A stretch of 47,933 bases of DNA from Mycobacterium palustre (GTDB lineage Bacteria; Actinomycetota; Actinomycetes; Mycobacteriales; Mycobacteriaceae): the NCBI RefSeq assembly GCF_002101785.1, contig NZ_LQPJ01000155.1, positions 1-47,933 of the forward strand. The letters run 5' to 3'. The stretch's first letter is position 1. The number at the start of each line of letters is the position of its first letter. The notes beneath the pieces were generated by a model. The model did not search any database and had not been told where the DNA came from. It worked only from the letters and a program-made list of their open reading frames with translations. Positions 35,366-45,260 of the stretch are shown piece by piece. A program made the translations under genes and the position numbers.

Positions 35366-36078
35366 GAGATCTCCTGGGCATCGCCGAATGTCATTTGCAC
35401 GTTATCAACCGAGCTGGACACCATCGCGCGTTTCGGAAGGCCCAGCGAGGCAAGCTCTTTCGCATAGGGGTGGTCGCCCAGCCGGATCCGGGCCCCACCG
35501 AATCGGGTGCGCACACCGGCGAGCGTGTGCTCGAAGGAGGTCTCGCGGGTGACGCCGTCGCGGTGCGAGTAGGTGCGCTGCTGTTGGTGGCGCGGCGTCA
35601 GCGAGAACGGCAGGCCGCGGCCGAACTCCATGTCGATCACGAATTGCCCGTCAACGGTCAAAGCGAAGCCGAACTGGCGGCCCTCCCGAACGGCGAAGTC
35701 CGCCATGACTTTCGGGTAGCCCCAGATCTTGGTGCCCGCCTCCAGCGTGAACGGCTGGTCGACGGGAAGGTGGTGGATGAACGCGCCGGCCGACCGCAGG
35801 GCGCGCGGCCCCTTGGCGTTCGACCCGGGCGGGTTGACCATCACACTGGTGCCGAACTCGTGGTACTCGCCCAGGTCGCCGTCGAGGTAGTGCATCAGCA
35901 TCAGGACCACGATCGCGCGCCCCGGCAGGTAACGGCAGACCCGCAGGCCGCTGTAGCCGATCATCCGCTGCGCAGCGTCGGCGTCGACGGAGAACATCGC
36001 CATGTGCTGCTTCGCCTTGCGAATCCGCACCGGCATCGTCAGTACCGTGCCCGCGATGGTGTGCTGCGAGGCTGTCAT
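35362..36078 (-). CDS. acetoacetate decarboxylase-family protein (Rv3519-type)
   Basis: A 238-residue protein of the acetoacetate-decarboxylase-like fold (cone-shaped beta barrel). Conserved stretches include GYSGLRVCRYLPGRA, the FIHHLPVDQPFT segment, and GTKIWGYPKVMADF, in which the Lys of YPK corresponds in position to the Schiff-base Lys region of the family. The true substrate is not known. It starts 10 bases from an exact KstR operator; TAGATT at 36085-36090 (minus strand) ends six bases before the ATG, predicting a leaderless mRNA. It is coupled to cyp142 by a four-base overlap, a hint that the two act together. Confidence 0.82.
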   Translation of the reverse strand: MTASQHTIAGTVLTMPVRIRKAKQHMAMFSVDADAAQRMIGYSGLRVCRYLPGRAIVVLMLMHYLDGDLGEYHEFGTSVMVNPPGSNAKGPRALRSAGAFIHHLPVDQPFTLEAGTKIWGYPKVMADFAVREGRQFGFALTVDGQFVIDMEFGRGLPFSLTPRHQQQRTYSHRDGVTRETSFEHTLAGVRTRFGGARIRLGDHPYAKELASLGLPKRAMVSSSVDNVQMTFGDAQEIS

Positions 36079-36088
36079 CCGGCCAATC

Positions 36089-36102
36089 TAGAACGCGTTC
36101 TA
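36089..36102. promoter_or_regulatory. KstR operator (exact, perfect palindrome)
   Basis: TAGAACGCGTTCTA is a full 14-base palindrome. It controls the acetoacetate-decarboxylase-like gene and cyp142. The TA at its edge starts the likely -10 box TAGATT. Confidence 0.92.
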
Positions 36103-36121
36103 CTGCTCCGGCAAGAGCCGC

Positions 36122-37153
36122 CTAGATCAGCGCGGCGACCTCGCGGACCTGCTGCGCCGACCGGCCGGACACCACCATCATGGTGACGCCGGCGGCCTCC
36201 CACACCTTGATTTGCTTACGGACGTAGTCCACGTCGCCGACGATCGCGGCGTCGTCGACGAGTTCGTCGGGGATGATTTTCGCCGCCTCGTCCTTGCGGT
36301 TCGACCGAAACAGCTTGGTGACCTCGTCGACCACCTCGGCGTAGCCCATCCGGCGGTAGACGTCGGCGTGGAAGTTGGTGTCCTCGGCGCCCATGCCGCC
36401 CATGTAGAGGGCAAGGTAGGGCTTCATGGCCGCGAACGCGGCGCTGCGGTCGTCGGTGATGACGATGTTGGCCGTCGCGCAGATTTCGAAGTCCTCGCGG
36501 CTGCGGCGCGCGCCGGGCCGGGCGAAGCCCTCGTCGAGCCATTCGTTGTAGGTGTCGGCCATCCGCGGCGTGTAGAAGATCGGCAGCCACCCGTCGCAGA
36601 TCTCGGCGGCCAGCGCGACGTTCTTGGGCCCCTCGGCGCCCAGCATGATCGGGATGTCGGCGCGCAACGGGTGGGTGATCGGCTTCAAGGCCTTGCCCAG
36701 GCCGGTGGTGCCCTCCCCGGTCAGCGGCAGCGGGTAGTGCGGCCCGGGGCTGGTCACCGGCGCTTCCCGGGCCCACACCTGCCGCAGGATGTCGATGTAT
36801 TCACGGGTGCGGGCCAGCGGCTTGGGGAACCGCTGTCCGTACCAGCCCTCGACCACCTGCGGACCCGACACCCCCAGCCCCAGGATGTGCCGGCCGCCGG
36901 ACAGGTGATCCAGCGTCAGCGCCGCCATCGCGCACGCCGTCGGGGTGCGCGCCGACAGCTGCACGACCGACGTGCCCAGCCGCACCCGCCGCGTCGACGA
37001 CCCCCACCAGGCCAGCGGCGTGTAGGCGTCGGAGCCCCACGCCTCGGCGGTGAACACGGCGTCGAACCCGGCGTCCTCGGCCGCGGCGACGAGTTCGGCG
37101 GCATTTTCCGGCGGTTGTGCGCCCCAATACCCCAGCTGCAAGCCCAGCTTCAT
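36122..37153 (-). CDS. LLM-class F420-dependent oxidoreductase (Rv3520c-type)
   Basis: A 343-residue luciferase-like monooxygenase-family TIM barrel. Conserved F420/FMN-type features: GLQLGYW at the N-terminus, FTAEAWGSDAYTPLAW (34-49), GTSVVQLSARTP, HILGLGVSGPQVVEGW, and PIMLGAEGPKN. The steroid-island location and the exact operator 41 bases upstream place it in the KstR regulon. F420-dependent reduction or oxidation of a steroid intermediate is plausible, but the substrate is unknown. It is divergent from the double DUF35 gene. Confidence 0.9.
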   Translation of the reverse strand: MKLGLQLGYWGAQPPENAAELVAAAEDAGFDAVFTAEAWGSDAYTPLAWWGSSTRRVRLGTSVVQLSARTPTACAMAALTLDHLSGGRHILGLGVSGPQVVEGWYGQRFPKPLARTREYIDILRQVWAREAPVTSPGPHYPLPLTGEGTTGLGKALKPITHPLRADIPIMLGAEGPKNVALAAEICDGWLPIFYTPRMADTYNEWLDEGFARPGARRSREDFEICATANIVITDDRSAAFAAMKPYLALYMGGMGAEDTNFHADVYRRMGYAEVVDEVTKLFRSNRKDEAAKIIPDELVDDAAIVGDVDYVRKQIKVWEAAGVTMMVVSGRSAQQVREVAALI

Positions 37154-37194
37154 AGCCTCCGCCTCTCTAGGCGACCCGATGTTGAAAGCGTTCT

Positions 37195-37208
37195 TAGAAC
37201 CTGTTCTA
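37195..37208. promoter_or_regulatory. KstR operator (exact) between the LLM gene and the DUF35-ltp4-ltp3 operon
   Basis: TAGAACCTGTTCTA, exact. A weaker 14-base match (TTGAAAGCGTTCTT, 37182-37195) abuts it on the left and may be a second, low-affinity site. The start of the DUF35 gene is only nine bases away. Confidence 0.9.
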
Positions 37209-37217
37209 CTCGAAGGC

Positions 37218-38210
37218 GTGACAACCAGTTCGAGCAGCCCATCCCTGATCGATCACCGTGAGCCACCACTTTCCGCGCCACTGACGTTGTCCTTCGACTA
37301 CACCCGTTCGGTCGGCCCCACGCTTGGCCAGTTCTTCACCGCCTTGCGTGAACGCCGCATCCTGGGGGTGCGGGGATCGGACGGCCGGGTGCACGTCCCT
37401 CCGGCGGAATATGACCCGGTCACCTACGAGCCGCTGGGCGAGATGGTACCGGTGTCGGCCGTCGGCACCGTCGTGTCCTGGACCTGGCAGCCCGAGCCGC
37501 TGGAGGGCCAGCCGCTGGACCGGCCCTTCGCGTGGGCGCTGATCAAGCTGGACGGCGCCGACACCCCGCTGATGCACGCGGTGGACGCCGGCGGACCCGA
37601 CGCGATCCGCACCGGCGCGCGGGTGCACGTGCACTGGGCCGACGAGACCGTCGGCGCCATCACCGACATCGCCTACTTCGAGCTGGGCGAGGACGCCGAA
37701 ACGGTCCCCGAACCCTCGGGTGACCGGGAGCCGGTCACCATGATCGTCACGCCGATCTCGCTGACGATCCAGCACACCGCGTCGCACGAGGAGAGCGCCT
37801 ACCTGCGGGCCATCGCCGAGGGCCGGTTGCTCGGCGCGCGCACCGGCAAGGACGGCAAGGTGTACTTCCCGCCGCACGGCGCCGACCCGGCCACCGGCCA
37901 GCCCACCACCGAGTTCGTCGAGCTACCCGACAAGGGCACGGTGACGACGTTCGCGATCATCAACATCCCGTTTCAAGGGCAGCGCATCAAGCCGCCGTAC
38001 GTGGCGGCCTATGTGTTGCTCGACGGCGCCGACATCCCGTTCTTGCACCTGGTCGCCGACGTGGACGCGCACGACGTGCGGATGGGGATGCGGGTCGAAG
38101 CGGTGTGGAAGCCCAAGGACCAGTGGGGTTTTGGCATCGACAACATCGAGTACTTCCGGCCCACCGGGGAACCCGACGCCGACTACGACACCTACAAGCA
38201 CCACCTGTAA
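37218..38210 (+). CDS. tandem DUF35 (OB-fold) protein, partner of Ltp4/Ltp3 (Rv3521-type)
   Basis: A 330-residue protein made of two DUF35-like units (about 25-160 and 175-315), each opening with a GRV/KVYFPP or GRVHVPP strand, then a V-G/T-TV turn and an OB-fold half containing DGADTPLMH or DGADIPFLH. The cysteines that form the zinc ribbon in ordinary DUF35 proteins are absent in both units. DUF35 proteins bind thiolase-like aldolases (for example ChsH2 with Ltp2) and present the CoA substrate. GTG 37218 is the most upstream start compatible with the operator; a TTG at residue 24 is a possible alternative. It is 14 bases upstream of ltp4. Confidence 0.85.
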   Translation: MTTSSSSPSLIDHREPPLSAPLTLSFDYTRSVGPTLGQFFTALRERRILGVRGSDGRVHVPPAEYDPVTYEPLGEMVPVSAVGTVVSWTWQPEPLEGQPLDRPFAWALIKLDGADTPLMHAVDAGGPDAIRTGARVHVHWADETVGAITDIAYFELGEDAETVPEPSGDREPVTMIVTPISLTIQHTASHEESAYLRAIAEGRLLGARTGKDGKVYFPPHGADPATGQPTTEFVELPDKGTVTTFAIINIPFQGQRIKPPYVAAYVLLDGADIPFLHLVADVDAHDVRMGMRVEAVWKPKDQWGFGIDNIEYFRPTGEPDADYDTYKHHL

Positions 38211-38224
38211 AGGGCCTATTCGCA

Positions 38225-39288
38225 ATGAGCGCTCGCAACGTGGCGGTCGTCGGCTTCGCCCACGCACCGCATGTCCGCCGCACCGACGGCACCACCAACG
38301 GCGTCGAGATGTTGATGCCGTGCTTCGCCGAGCTGTATGAGGATCTCGGCATCACGAAGGCCGACATCGGCTTCTGGTGCTCCGGGTCATCCGATTACCT
38401 TGCCGGCCGGGCCTTTTCGTTTATCTCGGCGATCGACTCGATCGGCGCCGTCCCGCCGATCAACGAGTCGCACGTCGAGATGGACGCCGCCTGGGCCCTC
38501 TATGAGGCCTACATCAAGATCCTGGCCGGCGAGGTCGACACCGCGTTGGTGTACGGCTTCGGTAAGTCCTCGGCCGGAACGCTGCGCCGCGTGCTGTCGC
38601 GGCAGACCGACCCCTACACCGTCGCGCCGCTGTGGCCGGATTCGGTGTCGATCGCCGGGCTGCAGGCCCGCATCGGGCTCGACACCGGCAAGTGGGACGA
38701 AATGCAAATGGCCCGAGTCGCGTTCGACTCGTTTCAGCAAGCCAAACGGGTCGACTCCGTCGAGCCCCCGGTCGGCCTGGACGAGTTGCTCGAGCGGCCG
38801 TTCTTCGCCGACCCGCTGCGCCGCCACGACATCGCCCCCATCACCGATGGCGCCGCCGCGATCGTGCTGGCGGCCGACGACCGGGCCCGCGAGTTGCGGG
38901 AAAACCCGGCCTGGATCACCGGTCTCGAGCATCGCATCGAAACCCCCGTGCTGGGCGCGCGCGACCTCACCGAGTCGCCGTCGACCACGGCGGCGACCAA
39001 GGCGGCCACCGGCGGACACGTCCGCAACCTCGACGTAGCCGAGATTCACGCACCCTTCACTCACCAACATCTGATCCTCGCGGAGGCCATCCGCATACCC
39101 GGGGCGACGAAGGTCAATCCCTCCGGCGGAGCCCTGGCGGCCAACCCCATGTTTGCCGCCGGGCTCGAGCGGATCGGCTTTGCCGCACAACACATCTGGA
39201 ACGGTTCGGCCGAGCGGGTGCTGGCGCACGCCACCAGCGGCCCCGCCCTGCAGCAGAACCTGGTCGCGGTCATGGAAGGAAGGAACTG

Positions 39289-39289
<1 letters not shown>
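38225..39289 (+). CDS. ltp4: thiolase-like lipid-transfer/aldolase protein Ltp4
   Basis: A 354-residue SCP2-thiolase-fold protein. The loop that carries the nucleophilic Cys in thiolases reads INESHVEMDAAW (79-90) with no Cys. The C-terminal GHP histidine motif is replaced by NPSGGALAANP, while EIHAPFTHQH keeps a His in the first catalytic strand. It is therefore not a normal thiolase; the family's Ltp2 works as a retro-aldolase with a rebuilt active site, so an aldolase or assembly role is likely. ATG 38225 follows AAAGGG. The stop overlaps the ltp3 start (TGATG). Confidence 0.92.
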
Positions 39290-40478
<1,189 letters not shown>

Positions 40479-40482
<4 letters not shown>

Positions 40483-40910
40483 CGACCGCGCACAACGAAA
40501 CCAAGTCCCCGGCGCACGAGGCCGGGCGCCGCTCCCGCGAGGCCGTCATCGCCCGCGACAAGGAGGCGTGGCTTTCGGTGTTCGCCGACGACGCCATCGT
40601 GGAGGACCCCGTCGGGCCGTCGCCCTTCGACCCCGAGGGCAAGGGACACCGCGGCCGCGACGCGATCTCGGCGTTCTGGGACAAGGCCATCGCCCCCACC
40701 GACAAGATCGAGTTCGTCTTCGCCGACACCTACCAGTGCGGCAACGAGGAGGCCAACGTCGGCCACATCCTGATCACGACGGGCGATTACCAGATCACCG
40801 CCGAGGGAGTGTTCACCTACAAGGCCGACGACGAGGGCCAGCTGCTCGCCCTGCGCGCCTACTGGGAATTGGACACGGCGGCCGCGAGCGCCAAGAAGGT
40901 CGAGGGCTAA
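40479..40910 (+). CDS. ketosteroid-isomerase-like (SnoaL/NTF2-fold) protein
   Basis: A 143-residue NTF2-fold protein. The motif IVEDPVG (40-46) corresponds to the steroid delta5-isomerase motif that carries the catalytic base, here Asp43; helix 1 and the central strands match in spacing. The ATG overlaps the ltp3 TGA by four bases, so it is the fourth gene of the DUF35-ltp4-ltp3 unit and under the operator at 37195. A role as delta5/delta4 isomerase or as an enoyl-CoA shifting enzyme is suggested. I know of no counterpart directly after ltp3 in M. tuberculosis. Confidence 0.78.
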
Positions 40911-40917
40911 AAGTTCC

Positions 40918-40982
40918 GGCCCGACAGTGAAATCCACGACGCGACACGCCGATTGAGCGTCGCAGGGTTCACGGTCGGCCCG
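40918..40982. repeat. imperfect palindrome in a convergent intergenic gap
   Basis: GGCCCGACAGTGAA at the left pairs with TTCACGGTCGGCCC at the right, and GCGAC/GTCGC pair near the centre, around a short loop. It lies between the convergent isomerase-like gene and the carbonic anhydrase gene, so it may be a bidirectional terminator. It is a different sequence family from the 62-bp palindromes. Confidence 0.5.
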
Positions 40983-41005
40983 CTTCTCGTGGGCAAGGCG
41001 CTGCC

Positions 41006-41530
41006 CTAGAGCGGCTCGAGCCCGGCCATGTGCCGCTGCGCCAGATCGCGGTACGCCTGCGGGTTGACATCGATCCACATTTCGGCGCCCGTCCCGGCGA
41101 CCGGGCCCTTCACCTGAGCCGGCGCGCCGACCGCGAGCACCCCGCCGGGGATTTGGGTGCCGGCCGTCACCAACGAGTGCGCGGCCACCAGGCTGCGCGC
41201 CCCGATCACCGCGCCGTCGAGGACCGTGGCGTGGTTGGCGATCAAGGCCTCGGGCCCGACGTGGGCCCCGTGTATGACGCACAGGTGGGCCACCGTCGCG
41301 CCGGGGCCGATGTCCACCGGAATGCCGGGCGGCGCGTGCAGCACCGACCCGTCCTGGACGTTGGCGCCCTCGCGCACCACGATCGGCCCGTAGTCGCCGC
41401 GCAGCACGGCGTTGAACCATACCGACGCGCCCGCCTCCACGGTGACGTCGCCGATCAACGTCGCGGTCGGGGCCACGAACGCGGTGGGATCGATGCGCGG
41501 CGACCGACCCTCGAAAGCAAACAGCGGCAT
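41006..41530 (-). CDS. gamma-class carbonic anhydrase-like protein (Rv3525c-type)
   Basis: A 174-residue left-handed beta-helix protein built of hexapeptide repeats (residues ~12-125). The three zinc-ligand histidines of the gamma class are in place as His65 (VLHAPP), His82 (VAHLC) and His87 (VIHG). Length equals Rv3525c. Whether it hydrates CO2 or acts as an acyltransferase-like scaffold is open. The start ATG 41530 is 93 bases from the KstR operator that also serves kshA. Confidence 0.9.
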   Translation of the reverse strand: MPLFAFEGRSPRIDPTAFVAPTATLIGDVTVEAGASVWFNAVLRGDYGPIVVREGANVQDGSVLHAPPGIPVDIGPGATVAHLCVIHGAHVGPEALIANHATVLDGAVIGARSLVAAHSLVTAGTQIPGGVLAVGAPAQVKGPVAGTGAEMWIDVNPQAYRDLAQRHMAGLEPL

Positions 41531-41623
41531 CGTCTAGATATACCCCGAGCACCGGTGCGCCACTGAAATGCCGCGAATATGCCTGGCCAGGCGGCCCTTC
41601 GTTGCGCCCGCCGGGCCCAAAAC

Positions 41624-41637
41624 TGTAACGTGTTCTA
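41624..41637. promoter_or_regulatory. KstR operator (exact) upstream of kshA
   Basis: TGTAACGTGTTCTA, exact. It lies 25 bases before the kshA GTG, in the gap shared with the divergent carbonic anhydrase gene. Confidence 0.9.
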
Positions 41638-41662
41638 ATTAGAGACAAGCTGGAGGTGACAG

Positions 41663-42826
41663 GTGAGTACCGACACCAACGCGGCCGAAATCCGGGAAAT
41701 CGATTCCGGCACCCTGCCTACGAGGTACGCGCGCGGCTGGCACTGCCTCGGCGTCGCGAAGGACTTCCGAGACGGAAAGCCGCACACCGTGCAGGCCTTC
41801 GGGACCAAACTGGTGGTCTTCGCCGACTCCCACGGGGACATCAACGTGCTCGACGGCTACTGCCGGCACATGGGCGGCGACCTGTCCATGGGCACCATCA
41901 AGGGCGACGAGGTGGCGTGCCCCTTCCACGACTGGCGCTGGGGCGGCGACGGCCGGTGCAAGCTGGTGCCGTACGCCAAGCGCACCCCCAAGACCGCGCG
42001 CACCCGGTCGTGGACCACCGATGTGCGTAACGGGTTGCTCTTCGTCTGGCACGACCACGAGGGCAATCCGCCCGACCCCGCGGTGCGGATCCCCGAGATT
42101 CCAGAGGCCAGCAGCGACGAGTGGACCGACTGGCGGTGGAACAGCATCCTCATCGAGGGATCCAACTGCCGCGACATCATCGACAACGTCACCGACATGG
42201 CGCACTTTTTCTACATCCATTTCGGGTTGCCGACGTACTTCAAGAACGTCTTCGAGGGCCACATCGCCTCGCAGTATTTGCACAACGTGGGCCGGCCCGA
42301 CGTCAACGACATGGGCACCTCCTACGGTGAGGCGCACCTGGATTCGGAGGCGTCCTATTTCGGGCCGTCGTTCATGATCAACTGGCTGCACAACCGCTAC
42401 GGCGACTACAAGGCCGAGTCGATCCTGATCAACTGCCACTACCCGGTCACCCAGAACTCGTTCGTGCTGCAGTGGGGCGTCATCGTCGAAAAGCCCAAGG
42501 GCATGGACGAAGAGATGACCGACAAGCTGTCGCGGGCCTTCACCGAGGGCGTGAGCAAGGGCTTCCTGCAGGACGTCGAGATCTGGAAGCACAAGGCCCG
42601 AATCGACAACCCGCTGCTGGTCGAGGAGGACGGCGCGGTCTACCAGTTGCGTCGCTGGTACGAACAGTTCTATGTCGACGTCGCCGACATCAAGCCCGAA
42701 ATGGTGGAACGCTTCGAGATCGAGGTGGATACCACGCGCGCCAACGAGTATTGGCACGCCGAGGTTCAACAGAACCTCCAGGCCCGGGAGGCCGCGTCCG
42801 AGGACGTGCCCGCCGAGCAACACTGA
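41663..42826 (+). CDS. kshA: 3-ketosteroid 9-alpha-hydroxylase oxygenase subunit KshA
   Basis: A 387-residue Rieske oxygenase (386 in M. tuberculosis) that hydroxylates C9 of the steroid nucleus, which opens ring B. The Rieske cluster ligands are Cys67, His69, Cys86 and His89 (CRHMGGDLSMG, CPFHDWRW); the mononuclear iron ligands His181 and His186 with Asn175/Asp178 are in DNVTDMAHFFYIH. GTG 41663 has GGAGGTG five bases upstream. The reductase KshB is not in this window. The next gene starts six bases after its stop. Confidence 0.97.
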   Translation: MSTDTNAAEIREIDSGTLPTRYARGWHCLGVAKDFRDGKPHTVQAFGTKLVVFADSHGDINVLDGYCRHMGGDLSMGTIKGDEVACPFHDWRWGGDGRCKLVPYAKRTPKTARTRSWTTDVRNGLLFVWHDHEGNPPDPAVRIPEIPEASSDEWTDWRWNSILIEGSNCRDIIDNVTDMAHFFYIHFGLPTYFKNVFEGHIASQYLHNVGRPDVNDMGTSYGEAHLDSEASYFGPSFMINWLHNRYGDYKAESILINCHYPVTQNSFVLQWGVIVEKPKGMDEEMTDKLSRAFTEGVSKGFLQDVEIWKHKARIDNPLLVEEDGAVYQLRRWYEQFYVDVADIKPEMVERFEIEVDTTRANEYWHAEVQQNLQAREAASEDVPAEQH

Positions 42827-42831
42827 CCGGC

Positions 42832-43290
42832 ATGGCTTCGCCCGGTGATCAAACGGTTCCCGACGTCGATCGGTTGGTCCGGTCGATGCTGTTGCTGCAC
42901 GGTGACCACCACGGCGACGACGCGGCCCCGCGGGGCTCGGGCGGCGCGGGTGCCGGTTTGGCCTCCGGGCCAAGGGATTTCGCGAGCGACCCGCGGCGCG
43001 CCGCCGCGGTGCGGGAGGCCACCCGCGCGGACCGGGAACGCTATTTGACCTCCGGCCTGCGGCCCGTGGACTGCCGGTTCTGCCACGTCACGGTCGCCGT
43101 CCGCAGGTTGGGCCCCGGGCACACCGCGGTGCAGTGGAGCACCGAAGCGTCGCGGCGCTGCGCGTACTTCACCGAGGTGCGTGAGTCCGGCGGCGACCCC
43201 GCACGCACCAAGTCCTGCCCGCGGCTGAGCGACAGCATCGAGCACGCCGTCGCCGAAGGCTACCTGGACCACCCCGACGACGCGGAGTGA
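42832..43290 (+). CDS. cysteine-containing protein downstream of kshA (Rv3527-type)
   Basis: A 152-residue protein, co-transcribed with kshA (five bases between stop and start). A Gly/Ala-rich stretch (about 38-55) separates the N-terminal helix from a C-terminal region with CRFC (82-85) and two more cysteines (near 109 and 129), which could bind zinc or an iron-sulfur cluster. Rv3527, of equal position and about equal length, has no known function. Its constant link to kshA suggests a role in the hydroxylase system. Confidence 0.78.
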   Translation: MASPGDQTVPDVDRLVRSMLLLHGDHHGDDAAPRGSGGAGAGLASGPRDFASDPRRAAAVREATRADRERYLTSGLRPVDCRFCHVTVAVRRLGPGHTAVQWSTEASRRCAYFTEVRESGGDPARTKSCPRLSDSIEHAVAEGYLDHPDDAE

Positions 43291-43326
43291 CTCAACGCCG
43301 TTGCGGCAGCGCAGCGAATCGACGGC

Positions 43327-44472
43327 TCACAGCCCGGCGAACCGCTCCTTGACCGCCTGCTCGGTCAGCCCGTAATCGCCAAGCGAATACGTGTGCTTGG
43401 GCGCCCGCGGACCGGACGTGCTTTCGGCGTGGCTCTTTTCCATCGCGGCCCGCGCCTCGTCGGTCAGCGTCAGCCCGAAGTGCCGATAGATGTCGGCGAC
43501 GGTGCCCAACGGGTCGGCGATCAGGTCGCGGTAGTCTACGTCGTAGAACTGGGACGGGTCATATTTGGCGCGGGCGGCGTTGAACCGCTGCAGCCCCCGC
43601 GACCACGTTTCCATTGCGTCGGCGCCGATTTGGGCGCCGACGAACGTCGTCGACCAACCCTGCGCGGTGTGCTGCGCCAGCGAGCACATCGATGCCATGA
43701 TCGTCTCGACCGGCCGGTGCGTCTGGATCACCAGCGCGTCGGGATAGGTCGCCATCAAGGCGTCCAGCGCGAACAGGTGGCTCGGATTCTTCAGGACCCA
43801 CCGTTTGTCGGTGTCGTTGAGGCCGATCAGCTGCAGGTTCTTGCGGTGCCGGCGATACGGCGGCGTCCAGTCCTGCTCCGCCAACCACTTCGCGTAAGTC
43901 GGCAGGTGCGAAAGGGTTTCGTAGGACACCGAGTGCAGCGACTGTCGCAACAGCTGCCAGCATTCCTCCAGCTCGTAGGCCGCCATGAAATGCAGGCCCG
44001 TGTAGTCGGGGTTTTCCCGGTGATGCCGGTTGAGCTGGTCGTCGAGCTGGCGATACAGCGGGTGCGAGTCCCAGGTGTCGCGCGGCGGCCGCGGCTGCGG
44101 GAACTCGGCCAGCCACATGTGCAGCCCCTGATGCGCGGGGTCGGCGCCGAGCAGCCGGTGCAGCGCCGTGGTGCCGGTGCGCACCAGGCCGGTGACGAAG
44201 ATCGGCCGTTCGATGACGACGTCGGCGTGCTGGGGGTATTGCTTCCACGCCGACTCGGACAGCAACCGCGCCACCAGCGCACCCCGCAGAAAGAACCGAT
44301 TCATCTTGCTGCCCAACACCGTAAGGTTCGCCTCGCGGCGGTAGGAGTCGAGCAACACCTCGAGCGCTTCGAGGTAGTTGTCGTCGTCTGAGCCGAAGTC
44401 GTCGAGGCCGGTCAGCTTGCTGGCCGACGCGTGCAATTCTTCGACGGTGCCGACGTCGGTGCGATCGGTCAT
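43327..44472 (-). CDS. sulfotransferase-family protein (Rv3529c-type)
   Basis: A 381-residue sulfotransferase-fold protein. The 5'-phosphosulfate-binding loop VTGLVRTGTTALHRLL lies at 93-108, and the PAPS 3'-phosphate contacts are around LVIQTHRPVETIMASM in the second half. Helical N-terminus, no signal peptide. The acceptor could be a steroid or another alcohol. Its ATG overlaps the SDR stop by one base (TGATG), so it is the third gene of the operon behind the KstR operator at 46407. Confidence 0.88.
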   Translation of the reverse strand: MTDRTDVGTVEELHASASKLTGLDDFGSDDDNYLEALEVLLDSYRREANLTVLGSKMNRFFLRGALVARLLSESAWKQYPQHADVVIERPIFVTGLVRTGTTALHRLLGADPAHQGLHMWLAEFPQPRPPRDTWDSHPLYRQLDDQLNRHHRENPDYTGLHFMAAYELEECWQLLRQSLHSVSYETLSHLPTYAKWLAEQDWTPPYRRHRKNLQLIGLNDTDKRWVLKNPSHLFALDALMATYPDALVIQTHRPVETIMASMCSLAQHTAQGWSTTFVGAQIGADAMETWSRGLQRFNAARAKYDPSQFYDVDYRDLIADPLGTVADIYRHFGLTLTDEARAAMEKSHAESTSGPRAPKHTYSLGDYGLTEQAVKERFAGL

Positions 44473-45260
44473 CAGTGGTGGTACTCCCCGCAGTTGACGT
44501 CCAAAGTCTGACCGGTGATGCCGCTCGACAGATCACTGGCCAAAAAAAGGATCGCCGAGGCCACCTCGTCCTCGGTCGGCAGGCGCTTGAGGTCGGAGTT
44601 CGCGGCGGTGGCCGCATAGATCTGCTCCACCGTCGTGCCATACTTGCCCGCCTGGTGTTCGAAGTAACCCTGCAATGTGTCGCCCCAGATATACCCAGGC
44701 GCAACCGAATTGACTCGGATCCCCTTCTCGCCGAGCTCGGTGGCCAGCGACTGCGACATGGCCAGCAACGCCGACTTGGCCATCTTGTACGCACCGTATT
44801 TGGCCTGCGAATGCCGCAGCACCATCGAGTTGACGTTGACGATCGACCCCGACGACGCCTCCAGCGCCGGCGTCAAAGCTTGGATCAGGCGCAGCGCCCC
44901 CAGCGCACTGAGCTCGATCGCGTCGCGGATGTGCTGAAACGACGTGCCCGCCAGCGGCTTCATCGACGGCACCCGGAACGCGTTGTTGACCAAGACGTCG
45001 ACCTTGCCGTAGGTGGCCGTCGCCGTTTCGACAAGGTAGGCGACCTCGTCGTCGTCGGTGATGTCGGCGCGCACCGCCAACGCTTTGCGCCCGGTGTCGT
45101 TGACCTGTTTGGCGACCGCCTCCAGCCGGTCCAGGCTGCGCGCCGCCAACGCCAGGTCCGCACCCTCGCGCGCGCACCGGTGGGCCAGCGTGGTCCCGAG
45201 CCCGGGCCCCACGCCACTGATGACAACGACCTTGCCCTCGAGCATCCCTGCCATGGTCAC
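44472..45260 (-). CDS. short-chain dehydrogenase (Rv3530c-type)
   Basis: A 262-residue SDR: GVGPGLG cofactor loop (16-22), Arg41 after beta-2 (NADP preference likely), DI (66-67), NNAF (92-95), Ser145, and Tyr158 and Lys162 in YKMAK. NNAF in place of NNAG is unusual. The start is a GTG at 45260 overlapping the upstream stop (GTGA); an ATG at 45254 behind GGGG is an alternative that shortens it by two residues. It is the middle gene of the DUF1214-SDR-sulfotransferase operon. Confidence 0.9.
   Translation of the reverse strand: MTMAGMLEGKVVVISGVGPGLGTTLAHRCAREGADLALAARSLDRLEAVAKQVNDTGRKALAVRADITDDDEVAYLVETATATYGKVDVLVNNAFRVPSMKPLAGTSFQHIRDAIELSALGALRLIQALTPALEASSGSIVNVNSMVLRHSQAKYGAYKMAKSALLAMSQSLATELGEKGIRVNSVAPGYIWGDTLQGYFEHQAGKYGTTVEQIYAATAANSDLKRLPTEDEVASAILFLASDLSSGITGQTLDVNCGEYHH

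Noticed and set aside
33548..35467. A 639-codon reading on the plus strand opposite cyp142 and the DUF559 gene
   Set aside because: Antisense to well-supported CYP142; no family features.
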